Assembly: GCA_934149275.1 (NCBI GenBank)
Contig: CAKPEG010000006.1
Coordinates: 10,963 to 74,962, forward strand
Source: an uncultured Clostridia bacterium
Lineage (GTDB): Bacteria > Bacillota > Clostridia > TANB77 > CAG-508
Length of the DNA stretch: 64,000 bases
Direction of reading: 5' to 3'
Part shown: positions 57,238-64,000 of the stretch, piece after piece
Numbering within the stretch: the stretch's first letter is position 1
Layout: each line of letters begins with the position of its first letter
The notes under the pieces: model-generated
Databases searched by the model: none
Seen by the model: only the letters and a program-made list of their open reading frames with translations
Told to the model about the DNA's origin: nothing
Program-made: the position numbers and the translations under genes

Positions 57238-57642
57238 CTAATCCCCCATCATTTTTTCAACATATTTTTTTACATTTTCAATAATATATCCATACTTCTC
57301 TTCATTTTCTTTCGAATAATGAATTTCAAATATGTCACATATGTTTTCTCTAATGTATACCTCTCGCTCTTCCTTATTAATAACCTTAGCCTTCACCTCT
57401 TTAGCACTTTTACGAACCTTCTCTTTAGGATTTTCCAAAATATACTCACGTATTTTATTCAAAGGCATATACTCTGCTTGAAGCTTTTTAATTAGAAGTA
57501 TTCTCTCAAGGTGTTCATCATTATATAAACTATTTATCCCCGTCCCCTCAGGCGGTAAAAGTAATCCTTTACTTATATAATAATGAATTGTCCTTTTTGT
57601 AACCCCAGCCTTTTCTGCGAGTTCCGATACCTTATACTTCAT
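57238..57642 (-). CDS. MerR-family regulator
   Basis: 134 residues. MerR winged HTH (YKVSELAEKAGVTKRTIHYYISKGLLLP, shown to position by ~residues 2-30), then NSLYNDEHLERILLIKKLQ, and a short helical C-terminus without metal-binding Cys. ATG 57642 follows GAGGTG. Autoregulation is suggested by an 18-base palindrome in its promoter; the VIT/VWA gene is the probable target. Confidence 0.9.
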   Translation of the reverse strand: MKYKVSELAEKAGVTKRTIHYYISKGLLLPPEGTGINSLYNDEHLERILLIKKLQAEYMPLNKIREYILENPKEKVRKSAKEVKAKVINKEEREVYIRENICDIFEIHYSKENEEKYGYIIENVKKYVEKMMGD

Positions 57643-57663
57643 TCTTCTCACCTCTTTGACATT

Positions 57664-57692
57664 ATTTTATCATCGTTACGTAACGATGTCAA
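57664..57692 (-). promoter_or_regulatory. merR promoter with perfect 18-bp palindromic operator
   Basis: -35 TTGACA (57687-57692), 17-base spacer, -10 TAAAAT (57664-57669). CATCGTTACGTAACGATG (57671-57688) fills the spacer. Confidence 0.82.
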
Positions 57693-57719
57693 GTGTTTTT
57701 TATTTCACTAATTTTTTCA

Positions 57720-57758
57720 CAAAAAAAAATCAACTGCAGATTAAAACCAGCAATTGAT
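57720..57758 (-). terminator. Terminator of the ASCH gene
   Basis: ATCAATTGC and GCAGTTGAT on the minus strand followed by a nine-T run. Confidence 0.7.
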
Positions 57759-57784
57759 CTTTATACTTCCAAACTATTAAAATA

Positions 57785-58183
57785 TCACTCTCTTTCGCCA
57801 TCAATATCATATTCCCACAAACTCAAATGTCCCTTCGCCTCTATCGGCTCATCAAACACTTGAACATCCTCAACTTGCCAACCAAAATTTTCACTAAACG
57901 AACTTTTAGTATATATATCACTATTCTCTTTCAAAAGCATCTCTTTAAATTCCGGACACATTTTTATGCAATCCACCAAAGTAACTTTACCTAAAATCTT
58001 ACCTAAAGGAATTTCATCCGGCAAATACTTAACCAACCTCTTCATAGCCTCCTTATCAATTCCCTTTCCAGCATGAATTAATAAATCTCCCCTATACTTC
58101 GTTTGCCAACTTCTAAACTCAAATCTCTTATCGCCTTGCATTATTAATGTAGCCCATGGCTGTTTAATCGTCAAAACTTTCAT
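57785..58183 (-). CDS. ASCH-domain protein
   Basis: 132 residues: LTIKQPWATLIMQGDKRFEFRSW, GDLLIHAGKG and LGKILGKVTLVDC fit ASCH domains, an RNA-binding PUA-like fold; some members hydrolyse N4-acetylcytidine. The Lys-Glu and IHAG positions are kept. Follows the acetyltransferase gene by 41 bases. Confidence 0.85.
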   Translation of the reverse strand: MKVLTIKQPWATLIMQGDKRFEFRSWQTKYRGDLLIHAGKGIDKEAMKRLVKYLPDEIPLGKILGKVTLVDCIKMCPEFKEMLLKENSDIYTKSSFSENFGWQVEDVQVFDEPIEAKGHLSLWEYDIDGERE

Positions 58184-58224
58184 TTTAAATATTTCCTCTC
58201 GTAATTAATTTCTCAACATTATAT

Positions 58225-58653
58225 TTATTTCGTATTATCACTATTCCAAACCATACCTGCACCAAGACTTTCATTAGGCCTACCAACAAAACCGAACTTC
58301 TCATAAAAGCCTTCTTTTCCCTTAGAAGCTCCCAAATAAACTCTTATACTTGGATTCACTCTTCTATACTCATTAACTTTATCTAAAAGCTTATTCATTA
58401 TACCTGTTCCAATTCCAATACCCTGATACTCTGGTCGAACCATTACATCATGTATATGCAAAAATATTGTTTTATCACCAATAATTCTTCCATAACCAAT
58501 CAATTTATCCTCATCATACGCACAAGTAGAATATAATGTGTATTTTAAAGCTTCTTCTACAATAGCATTTTCACGTCTTCCCCAGCCAACCGCTTCTGTA
58601 AGTTGATTAAACTCATTTACAGTTGGAGTTTTATTGATATATTTAATTTGCAT
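58225..58653 (-). CDS. GNAT N-acetyltransferase
   Basis: 142 residues from ATG 58653 (AGGAG, 8-base spacing): acetyl-CoA site VRPEYQGIGIGTGIMNKLL, then YLGASKGKEGFYEKFGFVGRP. Small-molecule GNAT of unknown substrate. Probably in an operon with the ASCH gene and the gene at 58711-59289. Confidence 0.88.
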   Translation of the reverse strand: MQIKYINKTPTVNEFNQLTEAVGWGRRENAIVEEALKYTLYSTCAYDEDKLIGYGRIIGDKTIFLHIHDVMVRPEYQGIGIGTGIMNKLLDKVNEYRRVNPSIRVYLGASKGKEGFYEKFGFVGRPNESLGAGMVWNSDNTK

Positions 58654-58710
58654 AAATTGTCTCCTATATTTTATTATTATAATTCTTAAATCTAAAACTT
58701 CTCGCAAAGA

Positions 58711-59289
58711 TTAACTATTTAAATTATTTTGACTTCTATACAGCTCCTTGACCACAGTCCTAACAAGTCCATCTAAATATGATGTCGAAGTAAATTCATT
58801 ATAATATGAATCCTCATACTTTCCACTCACCTTAAATCGATACTCATTCATATTTGGATTATCAGATTTAATCACTTTATAATCCAAATCTAAATATTCC
58901 TTCAATAACACATCACAAATACTAGTTAATTCATTAAGATTCTCTTCTTTTACAAAAGCATTATTTTCCTGAACCACTCTATACTGCTCAAGCAAATCTT
59001 TAATTTGCTTAAAACTAACCTTCTCACCTTTCAAATTGACTATATACTTATCATCATTACTATATGTTTCAATTTTATGCTTAGGAATAATCTCGCCAGT
59101 CCAATTATCATATTGAATATTGTCCATATGTCCGGAATATCCGTACTGCTGATATTTTTTATCAAGTCTTTTTGACTCTGAAAATGCAAAAATTCCTATT
59201 GCAATTAAACATACAATAATTATTCCTCTTAATTCATATACAATATAAAACTTACTAAATTTAGATAACCAATTTTTATTTTTCAACAC
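58711..59289 (-). CDS. Membrane-anchored protein, unknown
   Basis: 192 residues: helix GIIIVCLIAIGIFAFS (~22-40) then an exported domain with no known family (YIVNLKGEKVSFKQIKDLLEQ, NEYRFKVSGKYEDSYYNEF). AAGGAAG before ATG. Last ordinary chromosomal gene before the accessory region. Confidence 0.65.
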   Translation of the reverse strand: MLKNKNWLSKFSKFYIVYELRGIIIVCLIAIGIFAFSESKRLDKKYQQYGYSGHMDNIQYDNWTGEIIPKHKIETYSNDDKYIVNLKGEKVSFKQIKDLLEQYRVVQENNAFVKEENLNELTSICDVLLKEYLDLDYKVIKSDNPNMNEYRFKVSGKYEDSYYNEFTSTSYLDGLVRTVVKELYRSQNNLNS

Positions 59290-59426
59290 ACTTTCTTCCT
59301 TTTCAATTTTTATATGAACTCATTTGTATTTTATCACTAATTTAATGATTTAACCATATTTTATATATTCTTCTAATGTAAAATGCATCATAAAATTCTA
59401 AAATTGGTTATTTTTACATTTCTATA

Positions 59427-59443
59427 GACCTTCGGGTTATGAG
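59427..59443 (-). other. tRNA-Met-like 17-mer, candidate attachment-site remnant
   Basis: Minus-strand CTCATAACCCGAAGGTC equals, from memory, an anticodon-arm segment of elongator tRNA-Met genes. No tRNA surrounds it. Nearby are GGGGAAATGG and its near-inverse. The gap 59290-59657 has no intact gene and ends at tnpV. Confidence 0.45.
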
Positions 59444-59657
59444 ATGTGCTTGAAACGTTTATGTAATTTAGTGAAATCAAGGGTTTTAGCTGATATTTCA
59501 ATAAAAATTGGGGAAATGGTTTTTAGAACATTTGTGCATTTTTTTGAACTTTTTTGAGGTGTTTTCCCAAACTTTTCCCCAAGTGGTTTGATACACATGT
59601 TCGCAATAAAAATTAGATAAATGGGAAACCTAAAAATTTATTTTGGAGGTTTTAGAA

Positions 59658-60017
59658 ATGAATAATAAAATTACTTATCGTAGAGAAGGAGATTATTTTA
59701 TTCCTGATTTAATTATGGAGAATTTTAACGAGGATTATCGTATTGGAAAATATGTAAGGTTAAGGTTAAATTATATTAAAAATTATAAAAGAGGCTTATA
59801 TACTGAATTAATGATAAATGGAACACTATCTAAACATTTAGCAGATATTGAGCAATCTGCTAATGAACGAGTTAATTTAATAATTAAGCAATTAGCTGAA
59901 GCTAAAAATATTAATGAAGATTTAAAGAGTCTTAATCAACTTGCATGGGTTCAAGCTACGAACAATATTAAAAATAGAGCTGAAGAAATTGTTTATAATG
60001 AAATAATTTATGTGTAG
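59658..60017 (+). CDS. Transposon-encoded protein TnpV
   Basis: 119 residues, ATG 59658 after GGAGG. ITYRREGDYFIPDL, IGKYVRLRLNYIKNYKRGLY, ELMINGTLSKHLADIE and LNQLAWVQATNNIKNRAEEI match TnpV as I know it from clostridial conjugative and mobilisable elements. Role unknown. Confidence 0.85.
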   Translation: MNNKITYRREGDYFIPDLIMENFNEDYRIGKYVRLRLNYIKNYKRGLYTELMINGTLSKHLADIEQSANERVNLIIKQLAEAKNINEDLKSLNQLAWVQATNNIKNRAEEIVYNEIIYV

Positions 60018-60030
60018 GAGGATTTGAGAT

Positions 60031-60321
60031 ATGAGTTTTAGAGAAGTTAATGATGATATTTTGAAAGAGTGGTTATTATATAGAGAGGATGAGCTTTCTT
60101 CTCTTACTTGTGAGGAAGATAGAAAACATTGGGTTTATTTTGATGAGATTTCTGATAAGATTTTGAATTCTATTCCTAAACAGAATAGGGATTTTGTAAA
60201 AAAGCAACTTAATGTTCTTGATGATAATTTTTTGGATTATCTTGGTTATTGGAATGAGAAGTATTATAGAAATGGTTTTTGTGATGGAGTTCAGATAGTT
60301 ATGGGATGTTTAGATAAATAG
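60031..60321 (+). CDS. 96-residue mobile-element protein, DUF6809-like
   Basis: AGGAGG precedes ATG; 13 bases after tnpV. Helical, ending YWNEKYYRNGFCDGVQIVMG, similar to small DUF6809-type proteins that accompany tnpV. Function unknown. Confidence 0.6.
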   Translation: MSFREVNDDILKEWLLYREDELSSLTCEEDRKHWVYFDEISDKILNSIPKQNRDFVKKQLNVLDDNFLDYLGYWNEKYYRNGFCDGVQIVMGCLDK

Positions 60322-60324
60322 TTT

Positions 60325-60376
60325 AATTACACCGGTGCTACAAATTATAAAAATTGTAGCACCGGTGTAATTTTTA
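60325..60376. terminator. Long bidirectional terminator
   Basis: AATTACACCGGTGCTACAA and TTGTAGCACCGGTGTAATT perfect arms, TTTTTA after. Confidence 0.9.
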
Positions 60377-60382
60377 TATCTA

Positions 60383-62191
60383 CTATTTCATTTTTTCTAT
60401 TTCTTTAAGTAATGATGAGAAATTGTCAATTGTTGTACTATCATACTTTTTTTCTTTACATTTAATTTTTGTAAGCATATCCGTGACATAATTATATTTT
60501 TTTTCTTTATAATCTGATTTTTTAAATCCAAACTTTTTTCTATCTTTATCTGAAAAAATATTTTCTATTTCAAAATTAATACTTTTGTCACATGTCTTTG
60601 AAGAATTAGCAAATATTACTTTATCTATAAAAGGACTATTGGTATCCTCTAAACTCTGATATATTGATCTGCCTTTATCATCTTGATCTAGTAATATTAC
60701 AAAATTGCATCCCCACCCAAACAATATGGCAGCTATTGAAGTAACGTCATTTGCTCCATTACTCGGAATTATTTTATATTTCATTTTATTATCAGTACTT
60801 TCACTATACCCTATTAAGCAATAATAATCTGTTATTCCCTCTGTAATAATATTACATTCTGAATCTGATGGTCCCATATCATACGCTGCATCACAACCTA
60901 ATGCATATAAAATTGGAGTTATTGTATCATACCTACTTTTTTCATTAGTTGGTATAGTAGTAATTTTGTTATGTATATGACTATATCCGTCGTCATCTTT
61001 TATCAATGCCCTTATTGAAAGTAAATCCTCTTTATCTATCATAAAAGGTGAATGTGTTGTGTATATGATTTGTTCCCCATTCTTTGATAAGTCAGACAAG
61101 AGATTTCTTAGTTCTCTTTGTGCGTTAGCATGCAAATATACTCCAGGCTCATCTAATAAAAGTATATGACTTGTCATTGTTCCACTGCTTTTATTTTTAT
61201 ATAATAATTGTATAAATATACTAACATACCACTTAAATCCATTACTTCTTTCCGTATAATCTAAATACGCGCCAGAAGTACTTTTTATCATAATATCTAA
61301 GCTATCTGATTTTACATCTATTGCAATTTTAAGAGTTTCTTGCAAATAAAATTGTTTAAATTTCTTTATAAAGTTTTCTTCTATAAGTCTTTGTATGTCT
61401 TCTTCACATTCACGTATTTTTGTACTTTCTTTTTTTTCCATTACACTAATTAACTTTTTAGAATCTATTTCACATATATTAAATAATTGATATAATATTG
61501 ATCTATCATTATATTCTTCTAATTCTTCTTTTAACTCAGAAATTGTGTATCTATTCTTTAAATCTACATTTTCAATTTTTACGAAATTAGGAAAGTTCAA
61601 ATAAATATTATCTAATCTTCCTATCATTGTTTCAAATAATTCTAATAATTTTAGTATTTTTTCATCTTTTGTTGCCTTCAATGTATTAACAAAACTATCA
61701 TAGAATTCTGGTTTCACAAAGATTTCTTCCTTAACCTTTTCAAATCCTTCGATAATTATTAACATCTTTTTTCTATTTTCTGGTTTGCTTATAGGAACTT
61801 CATCTTTTAATATTAATATTTCTTCTAAAATTTCTTTATATTCCTTTAGATTGACAATATACTCTCCAAACTCTTCATTTATTTTATATATATCCTTATC
61901 TTCTAAAATAACTGATACTTTACCTTTATAGTTATCGTATAAAAAATTCTCATTTTCTTTTGTTTCAAAAAACAATTCAATTTTTACATCTTTTTCTGAT
62001 TTTCTATTGTTTTTTTCAAATAACTTATTATCTGATATTCCTATATAGCCTATATCTGCTAGTGCATCTAATAAATTAGATTTTCCTGATTCGTTTTTTC
62101 CTATAACTGTATTTAGATTATTAACATATAAATAATTTTCCTCTTCCCCGAAAGATTTATAGTTGTTAATTTTTACCCCTATTAATTTCAA
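60383..62191 (-). CDS. OLD-like ATPase with TOPRIM nuclease domain
   Basis: 602 residues. ABC/SMC-type ATPase: Walker A GKNESGKSNLLDAL, long coiled middle, Walker B HILLLDEPGVYLH, YTTHSPFMID. C-terminal TOPRIM (~430-560) with Glu in IITEGITDYY and Asp pair in VILLDQDDKGRS. Resembles OLD/GajA-type phage-defence nucleases. No UvrD-like GajB is adjacent; Fic lies 21 bases upstream, so the two may be cotranscribed. Confidence 0.85.
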   Translation of the reverse strand: MKLIGVKINNYKSFGEEENYLYVNNLNTVIGKNESGKSNLLDALADIGYIGISDNKLFEKNNRKSEKDVKIELFFETKENENFLYDNYKGKVSVILEDKDIYKINEEFGEYIVNLKEYKEILEEILILKDEVPISKPENRKKMLIIIEGFEKVKEEIFVKPEFYDSFVNTLKATKDEKILKLLELFETMIGRLDNIYLNFPNFVKIENVDLKNRYTISELKEELEEYNDRSILYQLFNICEIDSKKLISVMEKKESTKIRECEEDIQRLIEENFIKKFKQFYLQETLKIAIDVKSDSLDIMIKSTSGAYLDYTERSNGFKWYVSIFIQLLYKNKSSGTMTSHILLLDEPGVYLHANAQRELRNLLSDLSKNGEQIIYTTHSPFMIDKEDLLSIRALIKDDDGYSHIHNKITTIPTNEKSRYDTITPILYALGCDAAYDMGPSDSECNIITEGITDYYCLIGYSESTDNKMKYKIIPSNGANDVTSIAAILFGWGCNFVILLDQDDKGRSIYQSLEDTNSPFIDKVIFANSSKTCDKSINFEIENIFSDKDRKKFGFKKSDYKEKKYNYVTDMLTKIKCKEKKYDSTTIDNFSSLLKEIEKMK

Positions 62192-62212
62192 TTTTATTCC
62201 TCCATAATTTAC

Positions 62213-63142
62213 TCATTTTATTACTTTCAAATATAATTCCATCATCTCTTCAGCTTGTTTTGTAATCATTTTTACAAATTCAGTATAATTACCTATCAAA
62301 GCACCTTCATCTAATGCATCATAATATTTATGTCTTTCTTCTGTCTTTATTATAATTGGTGGATATCCGTTTTTCATAACCTCAAAGTTCATCAATAATC
62401 TTGCTGTTCTTCCATTACCATCAATAAATGGATGTATTTTTACAAATTCAGCATGTAATAATGCAGCTACCACTATTGGATGATATTTTTCTTTCCATTC
62501 ATCATATCTATAAATTAACTTTTCCATTAGCTCTGGTACAATTATTGATTCTGGCGGAATATGTGTTGCACCAGATATAATAACATTTTCTGTTCTATAT
62601 CTTCCCGCATTTTCATCATCAATTCCCTTTAATACTATTGCATGTAGATTCTTTATATCAAATTCTGTTAGTTCTTTATTATCATCTATTAATTCTTCAA
62701 GAAAATCTATTGCTTCTTTATGGTTAATTGTCTCTAGATGTTCTCTCATAGTTTTTCCACCAATAGTTATTCCTTCTAATACTACTTTTGTTTCTTTTAA
62801 TGTCAATGTATTTCCTTCAATAGCATTAGAGTTATATGTCCATTCTAATTTAAAATTTTCTTCTAATGATTTTAATGTTTCTTTTGGTAATGGCCTTTTA
62901 CTATCTAATATTTTTTTCTTCTCATCTAAACTTTTAAAAAAATCATTTGAAATATCTATAACAAATTTATCTTCTTCTATTTTATATCTTTTATCAATAG
63001 GCTTACTTGTTTCCTCTGGTATATTCCAAGCATTACCTATTTTTATAGCACCTTCTATTCTATTTTCTTGAATTAACCTTCTAATTCTTCTTTCGCTTAT
63101 ATTCCAAAGCTCTGATGCTTGTTTTAATGAAATGTATCCCAT
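62213..63142 (-). CDS. Fic protein with N-terminal HTH
   Basis: 309 residues. N-terminal excisionase-like HTH (YISLKQASELWNISERRIRR), inhibitory helix with SNAIEGN, and Fic motif HPFIDGNGRTARLL. Class II Fic: likely AMP transfer to a protein, self-inhibited by the Glu. AGGTGAG before ATG. HTH suggests binding to the inverted repeats in its own promoter. Confidence 0.92.
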   Translation of the reverse strand: MGYISLKQASELWNISERRIRRLIQENRIEGAIKIGNAWNIPEETSKPIDKRYKIEEDKFVIDISNDFFKSLDEKKKILDSKRPLPKETLKSLEENFKLEWTYNSNAIEGNTLTLKETKVVLEGITIGGKTMREHLETINHKEAIDFLEELIDDNKELTEFDIKNLHAIVLKGIDDENAGRYRTENVIISGATHIPPESIIVPELMEKLIYRYDEWKEKYHPIVVAALLHAEFVKIHPFIDGNGRTARLLMNFEVMKNGYPPIIIKTEERHKYYDALDEGALIGNYTEFVKMITKQAEEMMELYLKVIK

Positions 63143-63162
63143 TTTTTCTCACCTCTATAATT

Positions 63163-63215
63163 ATTATACCACAATTGGTATATTATAGTCAATGTCATTG
63201 TACCAATTGTGGTAT
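63163..63215 (-). promoter_or_regulatory. fic promoter with paired operator repeats
   Basis: -35 TTGACT (63187-63192), 18-base spacer, -10 TATAAT (63163-63168). ATACCACAATTGGTAT (63166-63181) overlaps the -10; an inverted copy, TACCAATTGTGGTA (63201-63214), lies upstream. Confidence 0.78.
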
Positions 63216-63244
63216 ATTATTTTTTTGATTTGGAATAATATATT

Positions 63245-63917
63245 TTAAAAATGAACTTCTTTGCCATAATTGTTCCAGTCAATTTCATAAATATGCTTCG
63301 CTCTTTCTTCATCTATCTTTAATAAGATTTCTTTTCCAACAATCCTACAAGCAAGATAGCAAATAATTGCATCGTCTGCATGAAAAGTTCTATCTAGTTC
63401 ATTATCAGATAATATTTCATGTTTTGAAATGTTATATATATCTATAAACAACATTAAATTATTGGTAACTTTTTCTTCAAATATTTTTCTATCCATTATA
63501 TATTTTAACAATTCTCCCAATGGATATCTTCTAGTTTTTATCCATTCAATTTTTTTATTCTTTTTTAAATATAATTTAATAACTTCTTCTAAATGATGCC
63601 CACAATTCTCTATTGTATATCTAGCTACATCGTTAATATTACATAAATCAAAATCACTTCTGACATATTGTAAACATCTATACACATTTCTAAATTCTGT
63701 TCCTTGAAACGGATTTGATAATGAAGGATTGCATCCTTGACAATATCCACCTATTCCTCCAAGTGTTTCATCAAATTTCCATAAATTAGTTGTTTTATAA
63801 TTCTCACCGTTCTAGTATCATTTGATTTATTATGTAATTAATTATCTCAATTTGTTTTGGATTAAATATTTCATATAATCTCTTTGATTGTTCTAGCATA
63901 TTTATTACTCCACTCAT
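63245..63917 (-). pseudogene. Frameshifted gene, hypothetical (Abi-like appearance not proven)
   Basis: ATG 63917 opens MSGVINMLEQSKRLYEIF and stops at TGA 63804-63806. The other frame is open from 63811 to 63245 and reads WKFDETLGGIGGYCQGCN then NVYRCLQYVRSDFDLCN without its own good start; a GTG at 63685 would give 146 residues. Together they would make one ~220-residue protein, so a one-base shift near 63806 is likely. Family not recognised. Confidence 0.6.
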
Positions 63918-63931
63918 TTATAATAAATCAT

Positions 63932-64000
63932 AACCACGTGTAAAACGCGTGGTTTGAACTTGCCCTAAAAGGGCTTATAACATTGCCAGCGCCAAACGAC
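63932..64000 (+). mobile_element. Probable IS200/IS605-type end
   Basis: Hairpin AACCACG/CGTGGTT (63932-63954), then GCCCTAAAAGGGC and CATTGCCAGCGCC. From memory this order is typical of tnpB-bearing IS605 ends and their guide-RNA scaffold. The element continues past base 64000. Confidence 0.5.

Noticed and set aside
59290..59640. Decayed integrase gene left of tnpV
   Set aside because: Frames were checked by eye; no integrase motif (R-H-R-Y region) could be seen.

Overview
The window is AT-rich Gram-positive (Bacillota, Clostridia-like) chromosome. Evidence for this: two T-box leaders (glyS, aspS), strong AGGAGG-type ribosome sites, a Bacillus-type SOS box, a LexA repressor, MutS2, a Spo0A-type DNA-binding domain, a sortase with its own substrate, T-rich hairpin terminators and very Lys/Asn/Ile-rich proteins. 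The composition and the BIG2 and starch-binding-like domains fit an uncultured gut clostridium, but the species cannot be named from sequence alone. No rRNA, tRNA or CRISPR array was seen.

Layout. 1-2.6 kb: guaA (cut by the window edge) and guaB, GMP synthesis. 2.7-7.3 kb: a secreted BIG2 protein, an M29 aminopeptidase and a YezG/DUF600-like protein. 7.4-12.8 kb: glycolytic operon gap-pgk-(membrane protein)-tpiA-gpmI. 13-19 kb: MacB-like ABC exporter flanked by REP-like repeats, a small repeat-containing protein, mtaB and mreB. 19.6-30 kb: mutS2, lexA, a carbohydrate-binding-like protein, trpS-obgE, a Nudix gene, a two-gene foreign-looking cassette, and glyS behind a T-box. 30.6-37 kb: small genes, tsaC, a DnaA-box cluster, two secreted proteins facing a membrane-anchored sigma factor, and an orphan Spo0A-C protein. 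37-49.4 kb: greA, sortase and substrate, aspS behind a T-box, mltG, an SPFH protein, a cysteine desulfurase and DUF421/DUF4363. 49.7-59.3 kb: glmU, dinB with an SOS box, and a MerR-VIT/VWA operon. 59.4-64 kb: accessory island with TnpV, an OLD-like nuclease, a Fic protein, a frameshifted gene and what looks like an IS200/IS605 end; a 17-base tRNA-Met-like att candidate marks its left side.

The least explained signal is a set of dispersed intergenic elements. Each has a conserved GC-rich core inside long inverted arms, and the arm sequences change from copy to copy while staying complementary. One family (copies near 6.3, 22.0, 52.7 and, diverged, 48.9 kb) ends in a TTATATAATA hairpin. A second has a GAGTGACGCG core (24.1 and 37.3 kb). 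A third has a GCGCAGGGACCA core (37.1 and 49.6 kb), and its first copy contains a copy of the second family. A fourth, with a core like GCGTACGCTGGTACGT, lies between T-box and start codon of both glyS (three tandem 123-bp units) and aspS. Complementary arm changes suggest selection on RNA or DNA structure, or mobility through hairpins. Other notable items are the sigma factor-membrane-PepSY fusion, a GlmU with an altered nucleotide-binding motif, a Tritrichomonas-type IMP dehydrogenase, and complete promoter/operator pairs for lexA, dinB, merR and fic.
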